A DNA stretch of 64,000 bases from Acidobacteriota bacterium (GCA_003222675.1 QHWT01000040.1:156510-220509), one strand, 5' to 3'; numbered from the stretch's first letter, positions 9,213 through 17,292 are shown. The notes: a model not told the origin generated them from the letters alone. Numbers and translations: made by a program.

Positions 9213-10005
9213 AAGGCTTCTTCTTCTCTGCGATTGTCACCAGCGCGCGTCCCGCCTCGCGCTGCACCTCCTGGTCCGGATCCCTCGCGGCCTTCCGCAA
9301 CGCCGGCACTGCCGGCTCGGCGAGCGCGCCGTATTGGCCGAGCGCGACTGCCGCCGCCTCCCGCACGTCGGCTTCCTCGTCGCCAAGCGCCTTGATCAAC
9401 CCCGTGACCTCTTCGCCGGGATTGTCGCGGACGATGCCGAGGTATGTGACGGCGACGTGGCGGACCGACGGATCGGAATCCTCGAGCGCATGGAGCAACT
9501 GCGGAATGACGAGTTGCGGATCGATCGACGCGCGCTCGCGAAGCTTGCCGAGCGAGCGCAGCGCTTCTCGCCGCACGTTCGCCTCTTCCGCGGCTGACGC
9601 CTCGCGCAACGGAGCGACAGCCGCAGACCCCATGAAACTCAAGGCGAGCGCAGCCTCAGGCGTGTAATCGGCGTCCTGAAGGAGCGCGGCAACATCGGGA
9701 ATCGCCTCCGCCGCGCGCGCGCCGAGGATGCCGCAGGCCTTCAGCGCCGCCTTGCGGCGCAGCGGATCCGCGCCCGGATCCTGCAGCGTCCTGCGAATGA
9801 GCGGAAGCGCGGCGGTCCCGCGCTGCTCCACCTCCGTCGTCGCAGCCGCCGCATCCTTCGGGCTGCGGCTCTGCAGATCGTCGATCCAGCGATCGTCGTT
9901 GCGTGCAACGCGCACGGCGTTGCGAACCTCCGGCGTGCGGTAGTACCAGACCGCTATGCCGATGCCGGCGACAAGCGCAACGAACAACGCCACGAACCGC
10001 CACAC
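9205..10005 (-). CDS. Membrane-anchored HEAT-repeat protein
   Basis: A 266-residue protein. One N-terminal membrane helix (residues 4-23, FVALFVALVAGIGIAVWYY) is followed by about five HEAT/PBS-lyase-type helical repeats with recurring D-P-x-x-x-V/A-x-x-A-x-x-L spacing, for example EDSDPSVRHVAVTYLG and DEEADVREAAAVALG. Such domains are protein-binding scaffolds. No catalytic residues or partner are evident. The stop abuts the paired hairpins. Confidence 0.82.
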   Translation of the reverse strand: MWRFVALFVALVAGIGIAVWYYRTPEVRNAVRVARNDDRWIDDLQSRSPKDAAAATTEVEQRGTAALPLIRRTLQDPGADPLRRKAALKACGILGARAAEAIPDVAALLQDADYTPEAALALSFMGSAAVAPLREASAAEEANVRREALRSLGKLRERASIDPQLVIPQLLHALEDSDPSVRHVAVTYLGIVRDNPGEEVTGLIKALGDEEADVREAAAVALGQYGALAEPAVPALRKAARDPDQEVQREAGRALVTIAEKKKPSA

Positions 10006-10020
10006 GGGCGATATTCTATC

Positions 10021-10077
10021 GGCTTCGGGCTTCAGGGTTCGGGCTTCGGGCTTCGGGCTTCAGGCTCCAGGCTTCAG
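10021..10077. repeat. Heptamer array GGCTTCG
   Basis: About eight degenerate 7-bp units (GGCTTCG, GGCTTCA, GGCTCCA) fill the gap between the HEAT-repeat start and the downstream end of the AlaX-like gene. The last units encode the final residues LKPGA of that protein. Confidence 0.85.
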
Positions 10078-11197
10078 CAGCTCGCGCGCCGATTGGAGCA
10101 CATCCGCCGCCGGCGCTGTGATGCCGCCTCCCTGCGCGAGCTCCGCGCGGCCGCCTCCCTTGCCGCCATGCTTTGCTATCAGCGCTTTCAAGATGGCGCC
10201 GGAATCGAGCGCAAGGCCAGCCGACCGCGCGATCACGATCGAGGACGGCGCCGGCTCAGATAGCAGCACGGCGACGTGGGCGGGACGCTCGACGATGCGT
10301 GACGCGATGGTCTTGATGCCAGCGACGTCCCAGCCGGGAAGTCCGGCGGTGACCAGTTTCAGTGATCCGAACGACGCCGCCGCATCGGCGAGCGCGTCCG
10401 CCTCGTGCGCCGCCAGGCGCTCTTGAGAGTCCTTCAACTGGCGACGCTGCTCTTTCGCGTCGCTTTGCAGCCGCTCGATCGCCGCGGGCAGCTCAGACGG
10501 CATAACTGACAGAACACGCACGCTCGCAGCGACGACATCGCGCAGCGAGCGGAACCCATGCAGCGCCCGGCCACCACAGAGGAACGTGATGCGCGAGCCT
10601 CCTTTGAAGCGCTCGGTGGAAGAGACGGCAATGACCCCGATGGCCCCGGTCCGTGACACGTGCGTGCCACCACACGCGGACCGATCGAACCCCTCGACGT
10701 CAATCAGGCGCAGCGTTCCCTCTCGTCTCGATTCCTTGCGCAGCCCGAGCGACGCCGCGTCCTCCGCGGACGCGAATCGAATCGCGACGGGACGATTCTC
10801 CCATACGATGCGGTTCGCCTCCTCCTCCGCGCCCGCAATCTCGCCCGCCGTCACGTCGCGCGCGAGATCGATCGTCGAGTACTCGGTGCCGAGATGGAAG
10901 CTTTCTGTAGGCACGCCGCAGAGGTGATCGGCGTGTCCAATCAATCGTGCCGTGCAGGGCCGTTGTCGACGGCGCGCGATCCACGACGTGCAGGATCCGG
11001 TCGTCGTCGATATCGATCACGTCGAGCACGCGGACGTCGTGGAACGAGCCGACGTCATGAGGCTGGCCGCCCGATGTCGGGTAGAAGGCCGTGCGATCCA
11101 GGACCAGCGCGGTCTGCCCGTCGTACGAGACGGTATCGAGGAGCGTGGCGTCGAATTCGCGGAGATACGGATCGTGATAGTAGAGCCGTTCAGTCAC
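10060..11197 (-). pseudogene. AlaX-like alanyl-tRNA editing protein with internal deletion and frameshift
   Basis: Two frames together make an AlaX-II-type trans-editing protein, which hydrolyses misacylated Ser/Gly-tRNA(Ala). The first frame (GTG 11197) encodes the N-terminal domain up to GTIDWTRR near 10945, including the RTAFYPTSGGQP motif. The second frame resumes at HLCGVPTESFHLG and holds the ACGGTH zinc motif, a coiled-coil linker and a DHHA1-like C-terminal domain to 10060. The expected zinc-binding HxxxH segment (normally HMxxHTxxH) between them is missing, about 18 residues, and the frame changes. The start overlaps queC by 4 bp (GTGA). As read, the protein should be inactive, but an assembly collapse would look the same. 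Confidence 0.75.
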
Positions 11198-11877
11198 TGC
11201 CGTTGCCGCACGAGAGCGGGATCGGCCACGCCCGCTTCGCGAAAGCCGCGCGCACGCAGCACGCAGCTGTCGCAGCGGCCGCATGGTGTCGCATCCGGCG
11301 CCGGATCGTAGCAGCTGTGTGTGAGCGCGTAATCGACGCCAAGCGCCAAGCCGCGGCGGATGATCTCCGCTTTCGACAGCTCGATCAGAGGCGACAGGAT
11401 GCGCAGCGGCCGCCCTTCGATACCGGCCTTGGTGGCAAGCGACGCGAGCCGTTCGAAGGCGCGCAGGTATTCCGGGCGGCAGTCAGGATAGCCCGAGTAA
11501 TCCAGCGCATTCACGCCGATGACGATCGCCTCCGCCTTGACCACTTCCGCCCAGCCGAGTGCGAGTGAAAGGAACACCGTATTGCGGGCCGGCACGTAGG
11601 TGGATGGGATATCGGCCGTGTCGAGCGGACGATCCTTCGGGATGACACCGTCACCAACGAGGGCCGATCCGCCAATCTTCGATAGCGGCACATCGAGCTC
11701 GAGATGCCGCACGGCGCCCAGCGCCGTCGCGACATCGCGCGCCGCTTCGATCTCGCGCGCGTGCACCTGCCCGTAGCGCACGGTCAGTGCATACAGCTCG
11801 TAGCCTCCTGCCTTCGCAATCGCGCCGGCAGTGTAGGAGTCGAGGCCGCCACTCAATAACAAAACCGCTCGGATCAT
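11194..11877 (-). CDS. queC: 7-cyano-7-deazaguanine synthase
   Basis: A 227-residue ATP-dependent enzyme converting CDG to preQ0 in queuosine synthesis. The PP-loop SGGLDS is at 9-14. The C-terminal zinc cluster is [17 protein letters not shown] (about 195-211), with the CxxC and flanking Cys residues expected. The length is normal for the family. queE lies upstream after a 104-bp gap on the same strand, and the alaX-like gene overlaps downstream. queA is 21 kb away in this window. Confidence 0.95.
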   Translation of the reverse strand: MIRAVLLLSGGLDSYTAGAIAKAGGYELYALTVRYGQVHAREIEAARDVATALGAVRHLELDVPLSKIGGSALVGDGVIPKDRPLDTADIPSTYVPARNTVFLSLALGWAEVVKAEAIVIGVNALDYSGYPDCRPEYLRAFERLASLATKAGIEGRPLRILSPLIELSKAEIIRRGLALGVDYALTHSCYDPAPDATPCGRCDSCVLRARGFREAGVADPALVRQRQ

Positions 11878-11884
11878 GAGGATT

Positions 11885-11975
11885 TCAATCGAAGACTCGA
11901 AGGAATGCTCGAAGGAATCGAGCGATAAAAATCAAAGAGCTTCGACTTCTTCCCAAGTCCTTGCTGCTTCGATTC
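11885..11975. repeat. TCGAAGGAATCGA-type repeats
   Basis: The gap between queE and queC holds several degenerate TCGAAG/GGAATC units on one side and CTTCGA units on the other. The same words occur at 34283-34347 and 46311-46533. No gene was seen. Confidence 0.6.
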
Positions 11976-11981
11976 AAAAAG

Positions 11982-12623
11982 CTAGACGCCGCGCGTCTGA
12001 GGATCCCAGATGTACTTGTGAGCCTGGAGCTGCAGGCGAACGGCGAGCCTGTCGGCCAGGATCCATTCGGCGAGCTGCTTTGGATCGAGAACGCCATGCA
12101 CGGGCGAGAAGAGCACCGCCGCGCATCGGCCGACCAACTGCCGCTCCTCCACGACGCGCGTGGCGAATTCATAGTCTGCGCGATCCTTGATCACGAACTT
12201 CACTTCGTCGGTCACGCGCAGGCGATCCAGGTTCGGCCAGTGCATCTTGTCGGCCTCGCCGCTGCCCGGGCACTTCACGTCGATGACGCGGAAGACGCCT
12301 GGCGGGACCTGCTCGACGCTGAGGTGACCGCCGGTCTCGAGTAGAACGGTATGGCCTTCCGACAGGAGCTTCTCCATCAGCGGATAGACGTCCTTCTGAA
12401 GGAGCGGCTCGCCACCCGTAATCTCGACCACGTCACAACCGTAGTCGCGAACCTTCGCCACGACCTCATCAACCAGCATCTTGTTCCCTTCGTGGAACGC
12501 GTACGGCGTATCGCACCACGAACAGCGCAGGTCGCAGGCGGTGAGGCGCACGAACACGCAGGGCCGCCCGGCGTGGGTCGACTCCCCCTGGATCGAGTGA
12601 AAGATCTCGTTGACGGTCAGCAC
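11982..12623 (-). CDS. queE: 7-carboxy-7-deazaguanine synthase (radical SAM)
   Basis: A 213-residue radical-SAM enzyme that makes CDG, the substrate of QueC. The iron-sulfur motif is CDLRCSWC (Cx3Cx2C, about residues 30-37), followed by a substrate-binding EITGGEPLLQ segment. The N-terminal NEIFHSIQGEST is diagnostic of QueE. The start is GTG at 12623. With queC it forms the preQ0 branch of the pathway. Confidence 0.95.
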   Translation of the reverse strand: MLTVNEIFHSIQGESTHAGRPCVFVRLTACDLRCSWCDTPYAFHEGNKMLVDEVVAKVRDYGCDVVEITGGEPLLQKDVYPLMEKLLSEGHTVLLETGGHLSVEQVPPGVFRVIDVKCPGSGEADKMHWPNLDRLRVTDEVKFVIKDRADYEFATRVVEERQLVGRCAAVLFSPVHGVLDPKQLAEWILADRLAVRLQLQAHKYIWDPQTRGV

Positions 12624-12664
12624 TGGCGTCCCAAACAGTCATTTTAACCGAGGCCGAGGCGCAA

Positions 12665-12711
12665 GGTCCGGGGTGCGGGGTGCGGGGTGCGGGGTGCGGG
12701 GTGCGGATGCG
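12665..12711. repeat. Heptamer array GGGGTGC
   Basis: Six units of the same 7-mer as the array at 80-161 lie here. They end only a few bases before the ATG at 12715 and leave GGAG immediately before it as the only purine-rich leader. The array separates divergent queE and the arsC-like gene. Confidence 0.85.
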
Positions 12712-12714
12712 GAG

Positions 12715-13269
12715 ATGTCGAAGCCCACCTTCTACACGAAACCCACCTGAACGACCTGCAAGAGCGCCAGGAGTTTCCTGGATGAGCGCAAGATCGCCGT
12801 CGATCAGATTGACATCAACAAGACGCCGCCCACTCGCGCGTTTCTCGAGAAGCATATCGATCCCCACCGCTTCCTGGACTTCGTGAGCACGCGCAGCCCG
12901 GTGTTCAAGGAGCGCCCCCTGCCGAAATCGAAGAAGGAAGCGATCGACCTCATGATGGAGAACGCCAACTTGATCAAGCGGCCGATCCTGATTCGCGGGT
13001 CGAAGGTCACATTCGGGTTCGATCGTGAGGCCTACACGGCGAACGAGCGAGATCGAGTGAGCCCGCGAACGGAGCGGAGCGAGCTGCGAAGAGCGAGCGT
13101 CACGGAGAGAGCCAAGCGGGATGCAGGGGCGCCCGCCGACCAAACGAAGAGCGGCGCGGGGCACGGGGCCCCCGCCTCTCGACGGAGCTCGGGGCCTGAG
13201 CCAAGGTCGAAGGGCGCAAGCGAGCGTCCAGGGCGGTCCGGCGGGGCGAAGCCCGCCGGTAAAAAATGA
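12715..13269 (+). CDS. ArsC/Spx-like thioredoxin-fold protein with in-frame TGA at the first redox Cys (candidate selenoprotein)
   Basis: Reading from ATG 12715 gives MSKPTFYTKPT, then TGA (12748-12750), then TTCKSARSFLDER and about 105 further in-frame residues of an ArsC-like protein (RSPVFKE, then NLIKRPILIRG, the conserved Arg-Pro substrate region). The TGA replaces exactly the first Cys of the family CxxC motif, giving UxxC. The frame is otherwise intact on both sides. A short hairpin follows at a suitable distance for a bacterial SECIS. After about residue 110 a basic, repeat-like tail of 75 residues runs to 13269, overlapping the next gene by 4 bp. The alternative is a nonsense mutation or sequencing error. 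No selA/selB/selC is in the window to decide. Confidence 0.7.
12764..12789 (+). promoter_or_regulatory. Candidate bacterial SECIS hairpin
   Basis: CCAGGA (12767-12772) pairs with TCCTGG (12776-12781) around a GTT loop. A lower GCG/CGC helix (12764-12766 with 12787-12789) extends it across a 5-nt bulge. The apical loop begins with G and lies 22 nt after the TGA. Both facts fit the published general constraints on bacterial SECIS elements: a short distance from UGA and a G among the first loop bases. Many GC-rich stretches can fold, so this is supporting evidence only. Confidence 0.5.
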
Positions 13270-14213
13270 GCGTACGCGTCGGCACATCCGGCTGGAGCTA
13301 CCCCACGGGGCGAGGCGCCTGGAACGGAATCTTTTATCCCGTCCCCGCCGGCGCGTCGCGGAAAAAGAAGGGCGCGTTCGACGAGCTCACGTTCTACGCC
13401 GAGCACTTCGATACGGTGGAGGTGAACTCGAGCTTCTACGGCGTGCCTACGCCGCAGACGACCGAGCGATGGGCGGAGCGCACGCCGGCCGGTTTCGAGT
13501 TCTCGCTGAAGCTGTACCGGAAGTTCACGCACCCCGAGATGTTCGCGAAAGCGACCGGTGCGGATCCGTCTGCGCTCGGAGATAAAGACGTCGATGAATT
13601 CCGCCGCGCGATCGATCCGCTCGCCAGGGCAGGCAAGCTGGGCGCGCTGCTCGCGCAGTTTCCCGCGAGCTTTAAAAACGAGGGCAACAACCGCGGCTAC
13701 CTGGAGTGGCTCCTCGGCGCGTTCAAGCAATACCCGCTGGCCGTGGAATTGCGGCACCGGAGCTTCAGCGACGACCCGCAGGGCACGCTCGCGCTGCTCG
13801 GCGAGTTCGGCGCGGCACTCGCGCAGATCGACGAACCGAAGTTCAGGCTGTCGATCAGGCAGACGCTGCTACCCAACGTGCGGACGTTCTATTACATGCG
13901 GCTGCACGGCCGGAACGCCGAGCAGTGGTGGCGTCACGACAAGTCCGAGGACCGCTACAACTATCTCTACACTGCCGACGAACTGCAGCCGATCGTCGAG
14001 GCTGCCGACGCCGCGTCACGTCACGTAAAGAAGGCCTATCTCTACACGAACAATCACTTCTCGGCGAAGTCCGTGGCCAACGCCGCGACGATCAAGCAGA
14101 AGCTCGGGCAGCCGCTCGACGGCGAGTACCCGGAGGAATTCGTCGACCGGTATCCGGAGTTGAAAGGGCTCGTCAGGATCTTGCCGCCTCGTCCTTCAGA
14201 TACGCTCGTTTGA
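13266..14213 (+). CDS. DUF72 family TIM-barrel protein
   Basis: A 315-residue protein with the family start VRVGTSGWSYP and conserved blocks VEVNSSFYGVP, FSLKLYRKFTH, LAVELRHRSF and YLYTNNHFSAKSV. DUF72 (YecE-like) proteins are TIM barrels without established function. The ATG at 13266 overlaps the stop of the arsC-like gene by 4 bp. The last 41 bp overlap the end of the convergent cyclophilin gene. Confidence 0.9.
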   Translation: MSVRVGTSGWSYPTGRGAWNGIFYPVPAGASRKKKGAFDELTFYAEHFDTVEVNSSFYGVPTPQTTERWAERTPAGFEFSLKLYRKFTHPEMFAKATGADPSALGDKDVDEFRRAIDPLARAGKLGALLAQFPASFKNEGNNRGYLEWLLGAFKQYPLAVELRHRSFSDDPQGTLALLGEFGAALAQIDEPKFRLSIRQTLLPNVRTFYYMRLHGRNAEQWWRHDKSEDRYNYLYTADELQPIVEAADAASRHVKKAYLYTNNHFSAKSVANAATIKQKLGQPLDGEYPEEFVDRYPELKGLVRILPPRPSDTLV

Positions 14214-14733
14214 GCAAGTCCCCCTTTTGAATCCTGCCGACGACCTCCTGCCCTTTCAACACGCTCCCAAACACAGTGTACTTGCCATCGAGCTCCGGCG
14301 CGGGGCGCCGCATGATGAAGAACTGGCTGTCCGCAGCCCTCCGCTGCGTGCCCGGATACGCCATCGACACGGCGCCGAGGAGATGCCGGCGCTTCTTCGT
14401 CACCTCTGACGCGCCAATCGGTTTCCCCGTCCCGCCACCGCCCCAGTCGGCTTCGCGGCTCACGTCGCGTGACGCGGGGTCGCCAATCTGGATCAGGAAG
14501 TTCGCCTCCGCGCGATGAAATCGCAGCCCGTTGTAGAAGCCTTTGTTCACGAGCTCGACGATGCGCGCGACGGTTTTTGGGGCTTCCTCCGGGTAGGTCT
14601 CGAACTCGATCGTCCCCCTCGCGGTTTCGAGGACGATGATGGGCCCGGCGCCCGGGGATTTCTCCTGACTTGTCGTCGCAGACGCCCCCGACAACCCTAC
14701 GAATACCAGGACAGCGGTAACTAGTTGCTTCAT
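14173..14733 (-). CDS. Secreted cyclophilin-type peptidyl-prolyl isomerase
   Basis: A 186-residue protein with a signal peptide (LVTAVLVFVGLSGASA) and a cyclophilin domain. Family blocks seen are TARGTIEFETYPEEAPKTV, the active-site Arg segment FYNGLRFHR, the SQFFIM strand and KYTVFGSVLKG. The ATG at 14733 gives the signal peptide directly. The earlier start at 14748 uses a GTG/TTG-type codon within the 96-bp-repeat edge. It probably folds exported proteins in the periplasm. Confidence 0.9.
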   Translation of the reverse strand: MKQLVTAVLVFVGLSGASATTSQEKSPGAGPIIVLETARGTIEFETYPEEAPKTVARIVELVNKGFYNGLRFHRAEANFLIQIGDPASRDVSREADWGGGGTGKPIGASEVTKKRRHLLGAVSMAYPGTQRRAADSQFFIMRRPAPELDGKYTVFGSVLKGQEVVGRIQKGDLLKRAYLKDEAARS

Positions 14734-14743
14734 GTCGGCATTT

Positions 14744-14850
14744 CTCAATGCGCGTGGGGCCCCACCCCCACGCGCTCGCGCTCGCCGGTCCGCCTTCGGC
14801 CGACTTCACTCCGTCGGCTCGCGCGGGCCGCAGGCGCTCTCTCAATGCGC
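14744..14850 (-). repeat. 96-bp dispersed repeat, single copy
   Basis: One copy of the repeat found twice in tandem at 39037-39228 lies here on the minus strand, bounded by two CTCAATGCGC words (14744 and 14841). Shared features are the GAGCCGACGGAGTGAAGTC core and a GGGGGTGGGGCCCCACGC end. The conserved edge word GCATTGAG-AATGC-GACA leads straight into the cyclophilin start codon at 14733. Confidence 0.85.
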
Positions 14851-14857
14851 GTCCGGC

Positions 14858-15586
14858 CTATGCCTTCACCAACTTGCCTACTTTTGTCACGCCGATCTTG
14901 GGACAAACATCCTTGAGCACGCACTGCGGGCAGAGAGGATAGACGGGCCGGCAGACGTTCTGTCCCCAGGTGACGAGATACAAGTTGATGAGCGGCCACC
15001 ATCGGCGTTGCGTCGACTCGTAGAGCGCACGCTCGGTCTCCTCTGGCGTGCGGGTCTGAACCCATCCGAGGCGATTCGCAATCCTGTGCACGTGCGTGTC
15101 GACGCAGATGTTCTCCTGGCTGCTGTGCGCAAGGATCAGCACGAGATTCGCGGTCTTGCGTCCGACGCCCGGCAGCGTCAGCAACTCCTCCATCGTCGAA
15201 GGCACCCGTCCGCCGAAGCGCGACATGATGTGCTCGCACGTCTGCTTCACGTGCACCGCTTTGTGACGGTAGAAGCTGACGGGGTAAATCAACTCCTGGA
15301 TGCGCGCGACCGCCAGCTTGGCCATCGAGCGCGGCGTGCGCGCGATGCGAAACAGCCGCGTCGACGCTGCATGCGTCACCGCGTCACGCGTCTGCGCCGA
15401 CAGCAGCGTCGCGATCAACACCTGGAAAGGATCTTCCTGCTGATCCTTCGCGATCTTCTCGAGAGCCGGCTCATCGAGGCCGTCGATCGCGTTCGCCAGT
15501 CGGCGCATCACGATGGAGACAGGGGCTTTTCCGCCTTCGCCGCTGCGCGGCTTCGGCGCGGCAGGCCGCATGTTGCGCGTCGTCAC
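14858..15586 (-). CDS. nth: Endonuclease III (base-excision repair)
   Basis: A 242-residue bifunctional DNA glycosylase/AP lyase that removes oxidised pyrimidines. The helix-hairpin-helix is LLTLPGVGRKTANLVL, with the catalytic Lys in GVGRKTA and the catalytic Asp in VDTHVHRIANRLG. The C-terminal iron-sulfur loop has Cx6Cx2Cx5C (CRPVYPLCPQCVLKDVC). It follows the 2-hydroxyacid dehydrogenase gene with one base between them. The N-terminal 25 residues are a poorly conserved extension. Confidence 0.95.
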   Translation of the reverse strand: MTTRNMRPAAPKPRSGEGGKAPVSIVMRRLANAIDGLDEPALEKIAKDQQEDPFQVLIATLLSAQTRDAVTHAASTRLFRIARTPRSMAKLAVARIQELIYPVSFYRHKAVHVKQTCEHIMSRFGGRVPSTMEELLTLPGVGRKTANLVLILAHSSQENICVDTHVHRIANRLGWVQTRTPEETERALYESTQRRWWPLINLYLVTWGQNVCRPVYPLCPQCVLKDVCPKIGVTKVGKLVKA

Positions 15587-15587
15587 G

Positions 15588-16523
15588 CTATGTCACCGGC
15601 GCCAGCGGTTCGTCACCGGCCAGCACCGCCAGCACATTGCGTACAGCCAGTTCCGCCATGGCCGTACGCGTTTCGCGAGTGGCGCTGCCCAGGTGGGGCG
15701 CGAGCAGAACATTTTCCCGGCGGAGCAGATCCGGATGGACCTCCGGCTCCTTCTCGTATACGTCGAGCGCGGCGCCGGCGATCAGACGCTCGTCGAGAGC
15801 CCACGCGAGCGCTTCTTCGTCGACGATCGGCCCCCGCGCGGTGTTGACGAGCAGCGCGCTGCGCTTCATGCGCGCGAGTGCCTTCTTGTCGATCAGATGG
15901 TAGGTCTGCGGCGTCTGGGGCGTGTGGATGGAGACGACGTCCGAGGAAATCAGCAACTGATCGAGCGAGATGTAGGCGGGATCCTTCACGTCCGGCGAGC
16001 GCCGCGCGAAGACAGCCTTCATCCCGAACGCAGGGGCCTTCGCCGCGACGGCCCGGCCGATCCGTCCGGCACCGATAATCCCGAGCTGCTTGCCGTGCAG
16101 CTCGGTGCCGAGCATGAAATCGAGGCCCCAGCGTTTCCATGCGCCCGCGCGGATCAGCCGATCGCCCTCGCCGACGCGACGAGCAATGCCGAGAATCAGG
16201 GCCCAGGTGAACTCGGCCACTGCCTGCGTCAGCACATCCGGCGTGTTCGTGACGATGATGCCGCGCTCGCGCGCCGCGGCGACATCGATATTGTCGTATC
16301 CGACCGCGATAGTCGCAATCACCTTGAGCGCCGGTCCGGAAGCCATGACCTCCGCGTCAATCTTGTCGGTCAGCACGCAGATGAGCGCGTCCTTGTCGGC
16401 GACGCGCCGCTTCAATTCCTCGCGCGGGAGCGAATCACGATCGTTCAGATCGACGGTGTGCTGCGACTCGAGCTGCGAGAAGACCGATGAGGGGATGCGG
16501 CGGGTCAGCAGAATGCGGGACAT
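15588..16523 (-). CDS. D-2-hydroxyacid dehydrogenase (glyoxylate/hydroxypyruvate reductase type)
   Basis: A 311-residue NAD(P)-dependent oxidoreductase. The Rossmann motif is GIIGAGRIGRAVA (about 147-159), followed by the substrate Arg in NTARGPIVDEEAL, a Glu in the YEKEPEVHP segment and the catalytic His in LLAPHLGSAT. It lies directly after the microcompartment genes on the same strand, so a role in reducing an aldehyde- or aldolase-derived 2-oxo acid is possible. The family also acts in general glyoxylate metabolism. Substrate not determined. Confidence 0.88.
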   Translation of the reverse strand: MSRILLTRRIPSSVFSQLESQHTVDLNDRDSLPREELKRRVADKDALICVLTDKIDAEVMASGPALKVIATIAVGYDNIDVAAARERGIIVTNTPDVLTQAVAEFTWALILGIARRVGEGDRLIRAGAWKRWGLDFMLGTELHGKQLGIIGAGRIGRAVAAKAPAFGMKAVFARRSPDVKDPAYISLDQLLISSDVVSIHTPQTPQTYHLIDKKALARMKRSALLVNTARGPIVDEEALAWALDERLIAGAALDVYEKEPEVHPDLLRRENVLLAPHLGSATRETRTAMAELAVRNVLAVLAGDEPLAPVT

Positions 16524-16532
16524 GGCTGACGG

Positions 16533-16633
16533 GTGCTAATGTTCAATGATCAATGCTCAATATGCAATGCCACGTCGTCGGGTTCCGACTGGTGTGAACT
16601 CTTGAACATTCAATATTGGACATTGGACATTGA
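16533..16633. repeat. Heptamer arrays CAATGCT / GGACATT
   Basis: Two opposed arrays, ATGTTCA-ATGATCA-ATGCTCA-ATATGCA and CATTCAA-TATTGGA-CATTGGA-CATTGA, lie between the dehydrogenase start and the small Cys-rich gene. Units are close to 7 bp, and the two halves are partly complementary. No gene was seen. Confidence 0.75.
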
Positions 16634-16645
16634 CACCGCGCAGCG

Positions 16646-16867
16646 TCAGTGTCCGTGACTCTGGCAGTAGCCGCAGTGGGTACATTGCACAGAAGGCTCG
16701 ATGAGGCACGGACCGTCGGTCTCGGGCAGCGCGTAGCGATAGTGGCTCGCGTGACGTCGGAGCGGCAGCGCCTGGCTCGGTGTGAACGGGGCCGTCGACG
16801 GCTCGTCGACAGAATTGAGACGCGCGATCGTTTCCCGGACGAGCGCTCGCAGCGCCTCTTCGTTCAT
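16646..16867 (-). CDS. Small Cys/His-rich protein of the microcompartment locus
   Basis: A 73-residue protein with a helical N-terminus and a C-terminal CTHCGYCQSHGH cluster preceded by Cys54, a likely metal or iron-sulfur site. Its ATG overlaps the stop of a EutN/CcmL gene (ATGA), so it belongs to the shell operon. Similar short Cys-tailed proteins accompany PVM-like loci, but I know of no assigned function. Confidence 0.72.
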   Translation of the reverse strand: MNEEALRALVRETIARLNSVDEPSTAPFTPSQALPLRRHASHYRYALPETDGPCLIEPSVQCTHCGYCQSHGH

Positions 16868-17136
16868 GCCTCGTACTCCACCGCGTCCACGATCCCGATG
16901 ATGGCCGCGTCGACCGCGGCGGCCGTCCTGCCAAGAGCCTGGCCGGCCGCTTTCCCTTCGATAACGACGAGCACCTTTTCGCCGACCCCCGCGCCCACCG
17001 AGTCGATCGCCAGCAGTGCGACGCCTCGAGGCCGGTCATCCAGCGTCAGCGGCTGCACCAGCAGCAGCTTTGCTCCTTCGAGCTTACGATTCTTCTGCGT
17101 CGACACGACGGGGCCAATGACACGTGCAATCTGCAT
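16864..17136 (-). CDS. EutN/CcmL-type microcompartment vertex protein 1
   Basis: A 90-residue BMC-P shell protein, a pentamer that caps the vertices of polyhedral microcompartments. It shows the family pattern MQIARVIGPVVSTQKN, GAKLLLVQPL, AIDSVGAGVGEKVLVVIEG and a terminal VDAAIIGIVDAVE. The ATG at 17136 is the edge of a 24-bp terminal inverted repeat, and the upstream extension to 17184 is repeat-derived. It is the most distant of three paralogues here. Confidence 0.93.
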   Translation of the reverse strand: MQIARVIGPVVSTQKNRKLEGAKLLLVQPLTLDDRPRGVALLAIDSVGAGVGEKVLVVIEGKAAGQALGRTAAAVDAAIIGIVDAVEYEA

Positions 17137-17292
17137 CGTTAATCCCTGATCCCTGATCCTGGATCCCCCATCGTCACTCGTCAATCGTCAATCCCGTATC
17201 GTGCCAGTCGGGCGCCGCATCCGGCGCGATTGTGGATCGGAGATACTGGATTCACGATAAGGGATTCCGGATCAGGGATCAGGGATTAACGA
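17136..17292. repeat. 157-bp element with perfect 24-bp terminal inverted repeats
   Basis: The arm at 17136-17159 (TCGTTAATCCCTGATCCCTG..., 24 nt) is exactly complementary to 17269-17292. The element fills the space between the EutN-1 start codon and the EutN-2 stop codon with no spare bases. The arms are themselves heptamers (GATCCCT). The interior also has opposed CGTCAATC words. No gene was seen. Confidence 0.88.

Noticed and set aside
11885-11975. preQ1 riboswitch between queE and queC
   Set aside because: The gap is made of TCGAAGGAATC-type repeats found elsewhere; I could not see the compact preQ1 aptamer hairpin with an A-rich tail.
12883-13269. GTG-started ORF beginning STRSPVFKERP as a separate small gene
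   Set aside because: It is the C-terminal part of the ArsC-like protein beginning at 12715. The upstream frame encodes the family N-terminus and is interrupted only by the TGA at 12748.
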